64,000 bases of DNA from Euryodendron excelsum (lineage: Eukaryota; Streptophyta; Magnoliopsida; Ericales; Pentaphylacaceae). Within the stretch, counting starts at the first letter, position 1; each line of letters opens with the position of its first letter. The DNA is taken from the NCBI GenBank assembly GCA_033060915.1, contig CM065378.1:648501-712500 (forward strand), read 5' to 3'. The position numbers and the translations under genes are program-made. Below the pieces are notes generated by a model. The model was not told the origin of the DNA, searched no databases, and saw only the letters and a list, made by a program, of their open reading frames with translations. Below are positions 25,101-37,100 of the stretch, piece after piece.

Positions 25101-28100
25101 ACTTGAGAAGTATGTTGAGCTATGAGCCTATGACCACTAGTATAAATTGGTATTTTTTCTTTCCCTGTTTGGGCAGGGGGGTTGATGGAATTAGTGAATT
25201 ATCTGGCCATGGTTTTTACTAACACTTGCTACCTTAACCCTGTACTTCCGGCTGCTTCTGTTGAAAATTCTGCTTTCTTTTGTTTTTAATAAGTTTAAAA
25301 TCTAGGATCAAAATTTTTTATGCATCTGTTATTATTGAGTCTTGATTATGTACCTTTAAGAACCTTTTTTAGTGTGGTATTATATAATCATATGTTTATA
25401 TCTATGCCACATTTATTTGACTCGATTGGATGAGTTTGATTGTTTTCATGCATGGCTAGAAACTTATTGTTCGGTCTTCTGACTCAGTTGTCGAGGATGT
25501 TTTAAGGACGATAAATGTTTGAAGCTATGTTATCTGGAACGTAGATCGTTCCGGTACGTGGAACGGAAACGTGGTATGCCACGTGCTCTAAATTGTGGTA
25601 CAATAGGGGTAGGCTTGTTAAATTATACTTCTAGAATTTAAGGTACTTTTAGAGTAACTTTCGTTTTAGAATTAGACATCCAATAGAATAGAGTCTACTT
25701 TTTACAAATTAATCATGTTAAAATACATTTCTAAGAGTATTATGACCCATTTTTTTGCATATTGTTCTGCCAAAACGCTGTTCTCCCCTAATTTTCATTC
25801 ATTTTATTTGATTTTTTTCCCTCGTGTAACTTTAAGGAAATAAACAGGAAAATAATTTGGGATTGCATCAGATCACCAAATTCACCGTTTTAGAATGTAA
25901 TTGTACCATATTTCAGAATGTTGTTCCAAAAACGTAAATTGTTAAGGTATTAGCGTATTCTGGTAACACAACTTTGAAGTCACTTTGACAAGAACTATAC
26001 ATTTTAGGTTTTGTACATATTAATTGTACAAACAATGTTATCTGGTCCTACTAAAAACTAAATCTTTTTGAAAGAGAAAAGAAGAGATAGACAAGTCTTA
26101 AAGGATGCTAAGGTGAAACGTTCAAATAAAAATACTCAGTCAGTTGCTTCTATATTTACTGTAGGGTGATTAAAGCTGTGAAAAATGCATTGGGGCCTCA
26201 ATCCACATCCAACCTTCAGCTTGCTGAGGGTGAGTTCATTTTAGACGTTGATGGTACAGTTCCCACTCAACCAGTTTTGCAACACATTGGAATATCAGCA
26301 TGGCCTGGTGAGTCCTTAATTTGTAATTGGAAGTTGTTTTTTGTTGGTTTTGTTTAAATTGGCTATTGTTTTATAGTTGTTCAAACCTGACTTAATGTAC
26401 CTGGCCTCTGCCAGTGTGCTATGACGATTAGTCTGATTAGTCTGATAAATTTGTCCTCTGGCTGAGCTATGAAGATCAGTCTGATAAATATGCCGAGGAA
26501 TAGGATAACTGGGACGGAGGTATCAAATATTTTGTTCATGATGGAGATACTGTCTCAATGCGTTTTGTGATGATCCCCGATGACCTGCTTCATTACTTTG
26601 ATGAGCTGAGCAGATTGTCCTGTTCATAGTTGTATAATATGAAGTTCAATCTACCAAAGATGGCTTGGCCTGATCATCTTAAATGCTCGAGTTTTCTGTA
26701 GTTTGATGCTGTATTTATACTCCACAATATAGAATGAAAGCATGAAGTATTTACACAACTACTGTGGGAGTCTACACGACCTTGTCAATGATAGATTTAT
26801 GTCTGGAGCTTAGTAGGCTTTGACAGTATGTTTTCATTAACCTCTGTGCAGTGTTCATTATTGTAGAAAGTTTCTCTTTTTGACAGGGCGGTTGACGCTG
26901 ACCAATTATGCTCTTTACTTCGAGTCTTTGGGAGTTGGTTTATATGACAAAGCTGTGAGATATGATTTGGCAATGGACATGAAGCAGGTCATAAGGCCTG
27001 AATTAACCGGACCATTAGGTGCTCGTCTCTTTGACAAAGCTGTGATGTACAAATCAACTTCTATGTATGTTTACTATGTATTATTTTTTTAATTTTGCAT
27101 AGTCTACAAATCTTGAGACTCTGATTAAATTCTTGTACAGAGGAGAGCCAGTTTATTTGGAGTTTCCTGAATTTAAAGGAAATTCACGACGGGACTATTG
27201 GTTGGACATCTGTCTTGAGATCCTGCATGCTCACAGGTTCATTAGGAAGTATAATCTTAAACGGATCCAACAATCTGAAGCACTTGCAAGGGCAATCCTA
27301 GGTATTTTGCGATATCGTGCAGTGAGAGAAGCCTTTCGTATCTTCTCATCCCATTACAAAACCTTACTATGTTTTAACTTGGCTGAAAGTCTTCCTGGGG
27401 GAGATACAATCTTGGAAACTTTATCAAATCGCTTGGTGCTTTTGAATGCCAGCACCGGCCAACATGATTCAGCTGGGCCTTTAAATGCAAAACGGGGGTT
27501 GATATTCCCAGTTTCACTTTTGACGCTTCATCGACTTGGAATAATATCAGAAACAGGGGTACATGTGGATGCGGAAGCAATTGATGCAGCTGCAGAAGTC
27601 TGTGTCGGTGAAATAAATCCATTGGAAATGGCAGTGAAGCAGTCCAAACGGAACACAGGAAGGGTGGAAGCTGCACAGGCAACTGTGGACCAAGTGAAAG
27701 TGGAAGGGATTGACACCAATCTAGCTGTCATGAAGGTTCATCATAATATTTCCTGCTTGTTTGGGTTTCTTGTTACAGAAAACTAACTTTAAGTAAGAAT
27801 TGGTCAAATGTTTGTTAAGTTCAATTGCATTTAGATAGGAGTTGATAAAAATTGGAACCATATTTGTTTCAGTCTTGGTGGCTGAGGAAAAAGGGAGACT
27901 TTTTTCCTTTTTCCTTTTTTCTTCCTCTCATTCTCGTTTAGGTAGATGACATTGTGGATCAATCAACTCTTAGATTGATGGCAACCCTTAACAATACTGT
28001 AAGGGTTCCACTCAACTAGACAATAAATACTTTGGTAATGAGTGAAATAGGTCCATGAACAAGAATGAGGAGAAATTGAGCCAGTAATCTTTCTATTTCA

Positions 28101-31100
28101 GATAAATCAATTGATATTTTTCCTATATTTGCTTCACCTATCCTGGAGATAGCTGCTCCAGAAGATTTAAATTTTTTGTTTAGATTTGAATGGTTGCCAT
28201 TTACATAGTTTCTATCACGCGCTCATCCACATAGTTAATGTCGTCTAGGATTCGATGCCTTGGTATTTTATGTTCCATGGAACTCCTTCACTATTTTGGT
28301 TGTGGATTCTTAACAACTAAATGGTCTTAAGATAGCTGATATGATTTTGATGCTTTATTCCTTAGCATGACATGCTTAAGATTTTTTTTTTTTGTCCTTT
28401 GTAGGAGTTGCTTTTCCCACTTATTGAATCATTTAGCCGTCTTCAACTTTTGGCTTCATGGCAAGACCCTTGGAAATCAACAGCTTTTCTGGTGTTGATC
28501 AGCTACACAATTTTTAGGTAATTTACTTTCGACTGAGTTTTGTATTTTGGCTGGTCGCAAACAACTTGAGCCCTAGGCCCCTAGTATGTTTAGCATAAAG
28601 TTGTTTTAATATTTTATATTGGAATCTTCTGAACGAATCTACTTTAATTATTATATTAGACTATGAAATAAAATCAAAATTTTACGTATGTAAAAATGTA
28701 CTAAATCTTAGAATGAAAACCTGTTGCATCGGACTTCAATTTCAGGCAGCACTTTCATCGACGAACTTGGTTTTCATTTCTTTGGAGTATAACACGAATG
28801 AGAATGTTGAGATAGATGATCGAAAAACATGAAAAGCATTATGAATGGTCAGCTTTAGAGAAGTTAAAGGCTGCACCATTTAAGGACAAAATAATAGGAG
28901 TAGGTAGCCTTGATTTTTTGTTGTCTTGGAATATTTGGGACTTGATGTTCAGAGAGGAGAGCAATGGCAAAGGCCTTCATCAATCAGTGATTCAGTGGAT
29001 AATGGATGTGATTGCTTTGTACAAAAGTAAAATGGAGGGTATGCTTAAAAACCAATAGAGTTTTGAAACTCAAGTTCCATTGATTATCTCCATATTTTGG
29101 TCCAAGGGGCTAATTGGGCTAAATATTTGTGATCTGATGTTAATGAGTAGGGTTGTCCCTGCATGACCCTTCTTTAGGCTTGGTCCTAATGTATAAGTTC
29201 CTAAGAGAATTCATTGATTCTTTCACTACAAATACGGAATCTGAGTGTAATTAAAAGCACCAAACCATTTGAAGCCTATTAGGAAGATTTTATTAACTTT
29301 GAATAAAGGGAAATTATAATATCTAGAGGGTCGAACACCAATTATGTCAAAAGTTAAAAAGTATACACAAGAGCTGGGTTCAGAATAAAAGGAATTGACA
29401 TTTTTCGTGCCTCATTAAAAAGTTTTTTTTTTTTTTGTTTCAGGGTGCGCGTGTTGGGTATGTGTGTGTGCGGTGTGTGGGGGCAATGTCCAACTGATTA
29501 TTTTTAAGGGTGTAACTCATAAATGATCTCGCTTCTCCTCGAGAGTCTATTCAAGTTCTTGGGTGCACTTGATTTTCCTATATCTATCCCATCACCACCT
29601 TCTCAATAACGTTGATGCTGCTAAAGCACATTGCATCTGAATTCCTCCCTGTGATAGTGTTTTCTTTCTACTATACAAGATTCTAGCATGGAAGATTTTT
29701 TGCTATTTTATGGTGACATTACCTGATATATTTGTTGCCGCGTCACTCTTTCCTATAATTTGTAAAGATATTCTCTTCCTAAAAAGTGCGTACATGGATA
29801 TGGGATACACACATGGCCGTGATACAACAAAAAAAAATTATTTTTATATATTTTTATTTGCTATGTATTTGAATGTAACATCCACAAACTACCATTAGTT
29901 CAACATAAAAAATAAAAAAAATGCCATTCAAACCCTAATTTAGATATCATTTAACATAAAACAAGATAAAGGTAAGTTTACAATTTAAAACATAACAATT
30001 TAATAGTTATAAATCTACATGTTTTTATTTTATCATTGGATTTGCAATTATTTTATTCAAACTTATAATGTGAATCATGTGTATCTAAGTAATGGACATA
30101 AGTTCCCAAGTGTCCAAATCATGTCCGATTCTAAAAAGTCAAAAGGAAAAATATGACATGTTGGACGCGTGTTCGAGGAGAGTGTTGGTGTCCAACATGA
30201 ATATGACATCTTCTTAGAAGTGTTCATACTTTTTAGATTTCTTCTCCTTAGTGTTACCTCTATAACCTTTTTTAAATGTAGGATGGGTTAGCTGCTCATT
30301 TAGATCATATAGTTTCTTTTTTATATGCCCTGATGCTGTGGAAAGTGGTGCGTTTTTTGGTCTAGGCCATCATTTTTTTTAACAAGTAATTTTGGTCTAG
30401 GATCAATCCTTATGCGATGCCTAAGACCAAGAAGACCTTTTCAGTGGGGTGAAATGATAGGTTGTGGGCCACAAAGACCTCTGAAGTGGGGTGAGGTGGT
30501 GCCATGAGTTGGGTCCCACATCGCTTGATGAAATTGAAATGAAATACCATACATATAGGCACTTGCATCTACTTGGTACAACGCATTTTAAAACCGTGAG
30601 AGACAAGGCCCAAAGCGGGTAATATTGTATCATGTGAATCCTGGGTCGTGACAGAGTGGTATCATCGTATCAGAGCCTAAACTACCCAGAAGGGAGGCTG
30701 ACTGTGATGCCTAAGACTAGAAAAACCTTTTAAGTGGGGCACAGTGAGGGGTTGTAGACTAGAAGGATCTCTTAAGTGAGGTGAGGTGGTGCCGTGAATT
30801 GAGTCCAAATCGCCTGGTGAAGTCGAAATAATGTGCCATATATGTAGGCATTTTCACTTGGTACAACACGTTTTAAAGCCACGCGGGCCAAGGTCAAAAG
30901 TGGAGAATATTGTATTGTGTGGATCCCAAGTTGTGACACCTTATGGATGAAGATTTGGAAGATTCCAGTTGCTATCGATATTGTAGCAAGAAAAGGACGT
31001 CGAGTAATCCCAAAGGAGAAAGAAAAGGGGGAATTTTACTTGATATGATCTTAGATGCATTATTATTTGGGAGAATAAATAAAAGATAAAAATTTAATCT

Positions 31101-34100
31101 AAGTATGATAAGATGGTGAAAGCAAATATAAGATACAAGTGGAATCCTTTTGGTTTGCCTGATTCCTTTGATTTGAGCTTAATATGAGTTTGAGCTAAGT
31201 TGAGCTTTGTTTCACTATTGGCCATATAGTTGAGTTTTAGCAGACTTCATTATCCTTGTCTTATTGCAAAGCTCTAACCAACTTAAGAGTATTTATGCCT
31301 TTTGTATTTCATATATATATTATTTGTTGTCTAGAAAGTAACCCAAGAGAGAGGGTGAATTGGTTTTTTTATTAATTTAAAAAAAACTTATTGCAATAAT
31401 GTTATATAACAATTATGAGCAAGCTCTAAATCAAAATGAAAAAGGTCAATCAGACAGTGAATAAAAAACTTATCAAGCAGGCAAAAGAATGCTCAAAAGC
31501 ATATATGAGAATGCTCAATTGTCTAGAGAGCAAATATGGATAAATAGTTAAATGAGAATACTTAGTGTCAAGTATGAGAATGCTCAATAATCCACAGAGA
31601 GGATTTAATTGCAGAATCTAAAAGAGAATTCTCAGAGTGAGAATAGGTAAGCTTAAAAACCTAACGATTAACATATTTGCACCAGTTTACTTTTATGCAA
31701 GATTTTACCAAGTAAGGTTAGAGATTTCAAGCAATAATATAGAGCAAACCAAGCATAATTATAAAGTAAATAATAGAGAGAAAACACATGATTTTATCGT
31801 GGTTCGGCGCTAACTCCTTTGACCTACGTCCACTCCCCAAGACTCATTCTTTGAGATTTCATCTCTACTATATCCAAAATCCGAAAACAGCTACTAACTT
31901 TGTTGGCGCCAGTATACCTTACAAGTGATCACACATTTCTAAACTAGCTTTCAAACCCAGGTGCTAGCTCTAACCTAACCCAATGATTCAACACTCCAAC
32001 TAGTTTCAACCCAGATAATAGTCACACCAAACCCTTAGCTAATGAAGAATGGATATCCTAATGAAGAATTAGGAATACAAAGTATATGACTTTTAGAACT
32101 CAATGGCTTAAGAACACTATAGTTTCAAGAAAATAGGATTTCACTTTTTGGAGCTCGGTTATTATAATTTCTTCATCAGCCGTGAATGTATATATATAAA
32201 GACTTGGGTCTTCTAGCCGTTGGAGAGAATCTCTTGGTTGTTGATCTTCTTTCCAAAATTGCATCCATGTTCTTTGAAGGCTCGTAGCCGTTGGAGAGAG
32301 AGAATATACCATTTGAAGTTTCTTTCCAAAACTAACTTCAACAGCCATGAAGTTTGCGGATTCCATCTTGGTCTTTGACTGAGATTTGAAATTTGAATCA
32401 TCAATGGACAACCGCTTCTTTCCTTCCTTGTAGATATAGCCCAAAAATATATTTGATGTCTTCAATGTATTATTTTGTTTCCATGAATCTTTGAAACCAA
32501 AATCTTCCTTGATATAATATCTTTCTTCCTTTGAGTCCTTTGACCGAAAATATCTTCATGGATTTTTTTAATGTCGGTTGTAAATATCTTCAAGAATATA
32601 TTTGAAGCTGGATATTCCTTGGCTTGATATCTTTCCTTTCCTTATAGCCTTTGACCGAGAATGCTTTTAGTGTTAGAAGATCCACAGAAAATTTGCTGCA
32701 TTGTATATTAGATACTTTCTTTCATTGCTTACATTCAAACACATCTTCCATAAGAATAGTTTCCCAATCCGTAGTAGCTGTGTAGTGGATATAGTATCAT
32801 TGACTCTTGTTCCTAAAAGAATAATTAGATCTAATTATTCCTCTTTCAAAATCTTTTCTTCTTATGCTCCTTGACTTGAATGCTCGAAATCTTTTCATAT
32901 TATACTCCCATGATCTTTGCATTAAATAATATCTTTTCTGTCAAATATTTAAAAACACAATCTAGCAAAGATATGTAGCAAAATATACATCCAAGATTAT
33001 ATGAAATAAAAATCATTTAAGTTTAATCATCAAAACAATATATATAATCTTTATAGAAACCTTAGGGCTAACAATATCCAAGCACATTTCTTTGTGTAGA
33101 CAAATTTTAAGTGTAATATTAAAGATCTAAAGCATGATGTGAGCAAAAATGAAATCTTATTTAGTAGCATTAGTTTCTGAAATGAAGTGCCTATGATAGA
33201 TTGAACATGGAATGGTCTGAAGCTTGTCCACAATGAGTAAGCTTTGGAGGATTGTGAACTAAATGCTTGAGCCAGGAACTTGTTATATGGGCAGAATTTA
33301 AGCACCTGAACCCAACTCAGCTTGACCCAATTGACAAGCCTAGTCCTATGGACCACAACTTGTTGGAGCACCCACTGTTAGGGATTTATACTAAAAGGCA
33401 TGTCTTTTGTAATGACTTTAGTATTTATTAATATATTAGTTATTCTATTTTAATGAGAATCTGTGTGAGCAATGTTTGCCTTGCATTATTTATTTAATGA
33501 TTATGCATGTGTCTCTTTTATTCTATATAGCAGATGATTTGGTGTGTAGATTTTGATTTACACACGGAAGATCAGATCATCAGTTTTTATGAAATATAAA
33601 CTTATCTTTCATAGTCTTAGATGGAACTGGACACACCATCAGTAGGACTAGAGTATAAGGTTTTAATATGTCTGTCTTGACTATGAGGAACGGTATAGTT
33701 CTAACTCCTTACACTAGTACACTTTGTGTGTATTGAACAAGATCATGTTGAGATAATTGTTTTTATATTGACTATATAAAATAATTAATATCTCATGATT
33801 ATTATGAGTCCTTATGCGCTTAATCTAAATATAATAAATAGACACGTACATGTAGTGTTTACTGTTTTGATTAACAGAATAGTGAGATTCTTTGTGAGTC
33901 AATAAACTCAGTGAGTTGAACAATAACATTACGTATATGGTGGATATTAATTATTGATGAAATTCACGTCCTGATGTAGGGGTTGATGATACTGTCTTGA
34001 GGAAATTTATAAGTTTTGATTATATCAAACCTGTAGGTGGATTATGAATTTGATATGTCAAATAAGTTAAGTGGAAGGTCTGAAAGAATTAAATAAGTCT

Positions 34101-37100
34101 ATTAAATTTAATTGTCAGTAATTTAATTTAATAGATAGGTATTTGTGATCTTAATGTAGGGAGATAAATAAGTATTTAATAATATAGAGATCAAATATTA
34201 TTCTTAGTATGACAAGGAGTGCAATTATAATTCATTAGTGGTATAAATTATAATTTACGTAAATAGGGATTAATCCTGATTAAATTAGGAATCCTTATTT
34301 ACGTAGAAAACCCTAGTCATACTAATTATGTGGTCTTTGTTGTAGCCTCTATATATACACACTCTAAGAGCAGTTAGGATTACACTTACTCATAATTGAG
34401 AGATACACATTGTCGTGAGAGAAAGAAACCTTAGCAGTTGCGAGCTCACTCTCTCTAGAGTAAGGCATGTACGAGGGATACAACAGAAGTTCGAAAGTTG
34501 AGTTCAAGCAGTTAATTCGTGCTTGTTGCTGTTACTTGCTGTTCAAGATCAAAGAAGAATGTTTTCGAATATCATACCTATTGGTATTCGAGATCAAACC
34601 AGAAAGATTTTGAATGTATGATACTAATCATATAGATTAGTTTATGTTAATCAGATTAAAAATTTGGGTATTATGCGCATGTACTATAGTCGGGTTGTGG
34701 AAAATTCCACAGTCCCCAACACCCACAACATACAATGACCTTGTGCAGATTCCAACAAGCCAAGTTTCTGCTCCTAAAGGCTTTTTTGAATCTAAGAAAC
34801 CATGACTTTGTGAACTAGCTACACAAATAAATCTCTGACCCTGATCCTCATTAACACCACAAATGAATTCAAAAAGTTAGAATGTGAAAGCAATCTTTAT
34901 GGCAGAGGTCTTGAGCGGCAGCACTATTAACTTACAGCGGAGCACTACTTGAAAATGGCTCTTTTGCTCAAAAACAAAATGTTTCAAATGTTCCTGCGAA
35001 TTATGACCGTTGCATGGAATGTGAAACACTGACACTCTAGTTATTTATGTGAAGAAACTTCAGTCTTAATGGATCTCTTATGTGTGATGAAGATGCAGAA
35101 AGTTGGACTTGTAATTTATTACTAACTTTTATGCTCCTTCAAGGGTATTATGGGTATTAGAGAGAAAACTTGTTTTGATTTCATATGTTTCATGTGCTTC
35201 CATGGGAGTTTTAGTTATATGAGTGGCCTAATGCACTCAAGGAAAAAATAATTTTACTCTCCTTGATACCTTATTGTGGTTGAAAAGGAGAAATTGAAGG
35301 CTGTAAAAGACAAAGAACTTTGAGAGGAAATCCCATTTGGTGGCTTGTTCTTGTTTATTCTGAGTAAACACAGTGACTTGCAGTCTATGTTATATGGACT
35401 CTTTTAAATTTATGAAGTATCCTTGTCGGACGCTAGACATTTTGGCAAGGATATGGGATGTGTCTCATATGTCTATAGGACATGCACCAAACAAGTATAT
35501 ATACATAGGAGGGTTTACTATATCGTTATGCATATGATTTGCATTGTATGCATAACATGCTTTATATTACGTTGTAAGTACCATTTTACCCTAAAACTAA
35601 AAGAGAGAATTTATGAAGTATGAAATCTGGTGTCATTGGAGGTAAGAATTAAATTAATCCTACACTTAGACACTGACCCACATCCGACACTCATACCCGA
35701 GTCCATGTAGCATACTTTGGGGTTCCTACATGATAGGCAGTAAGTGAATGTGTTCTTTTGTTGTTTTAAGTTGTGTCGAACAATATATTTTAAGTTCTGT
35801 CAAACAATATATTTTGAGGCTTCATGTCGTAAATCTATAGTACATCCTCCTGGATAGCAGATTGCAGGCTATATATTCCCAAGTGATGGAATCGAGAATT
35901 TAACTTCCATTTATTTCCTTCTCCGTTTGAGTTTGAAATGGAAATTAGTTTTTGGAGTTGACCTTGTCGTGCGTTCTCTGTGATGGGTTTTTTATTGATG
36001 AAAATCTGCAGGCTATATATTCCCAAGTGATGGCTTCGAGAATTTAACTTCCATTTGTTTCCTTCTCCCTTTGAGTTTGAAATAGAAGTTAGTTTTTGGA
36101 GTTGACCTTTTCATGCGTTCTCTGTGATGGGATTTTGTTGATGTAGGTTTTTCATCGTTAAATATAACTGTGGTGGACTGCTGTTTTGGTCTGTCCATTT
36201 CTTCTTGAAGGAAGTCACTTAAAAGAAACTGCTCATTATGATTTGCAGGGGATGGATCAGGTATATATTACCATCCATTTTTGCAATTCTTGCAGTTCTC
36301 ATGCTCTGGCATAAGCATGCCAAGAAAGGGAGGCCATTGGAAGCATTCAAAATCACAGTTCCCCCAAATAAAAATGCGGTAGAGCAGCTGCTGATATTAC
36401 AAGAAGGCATCACTCAAGCTGAATCTATAATTCAAGCTGGAAATATTATTTTACTGAAATTAAGGGCTCTCCTATTTGCTGCACTTCCTCAGGTATTTGT
36501 CCTACTCATTCTTAATAATATGTACTATTTTAAGGCTATTCTATTATACTCTGTTACGGGATTCCATGACTTGTTCTCTTTATGTGACTTAAGATAATTT
36601 CCAGGTAAGATATTCTACTTGATGAGAATAAATAAAATAAAAAGAGAAGAAAAAGAAAATAAATTAAACCTCGTATCGATATCCCGGCATTGAATGTGTG
36701 TGCGTACTGCTGTTCCAATTCACTAATGTTCGTGTGGAACCCGGATTTTTGGTTAAAATAGCAAAGGAAAAGGTGAAGGAAAAGTGAACAAAAATACTCT
36801 TTATTTTTGCTCACTTTTCCTTCACATTTTTCTTTTTCCTCCGAAAATACGGGTTCCAAGTGGAGCCTAAGTGTATTTTGGCTTCAATTATTATTTCATT
36901 GGAGCTCTCCCATAACAAGTGTCATGGGAGATACTAGCAACTCACTTATTAGTTGCATGACTTGTACGTTCCTCTTGATCAGAGTAAAGTGAGGTACTTT
37001 GGCAACTCATTTGTGAAAGAGCCCTTATACTCGTTATCACTCGAGAGCCATGGCATGAGATCAGAGAGAAATTTTGTCATCTGGTTTCAGATATAGTTCT

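Larger units (their letters stand above)
28518..36248 (+). other. Intron 8 of the DUF639 gene (7.7 kb), transposon-rich
   Basis: Bounded by gtaatt and tttgcag. It contains the TRIM, a reverse-oriented LTR, a 1346-bp solo LTR, a dispersed ~300-bp repeat and a 144-bp tandem duplication just before exon 9. In 28518-30407 I see only AT-rich sequence. An open frame near 28816-29058 has no conserved content and is not claimed. Confidence 0.8.

Noticed and set aside
25490..25640. Palindromic 'ggaacg...cgttcc' and 'ccacgtg' words in intron 4 of the DUF639 gene
   Set aside because: Short and irregular, with no flanking duplication or second copy, so neither an element nor a regulatory site can be claimed.
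27374..27682. Antisense open frame opposite DUF639 exon 7
   Set aside because: A shadow of the conserved sense frame, with no independent motif.
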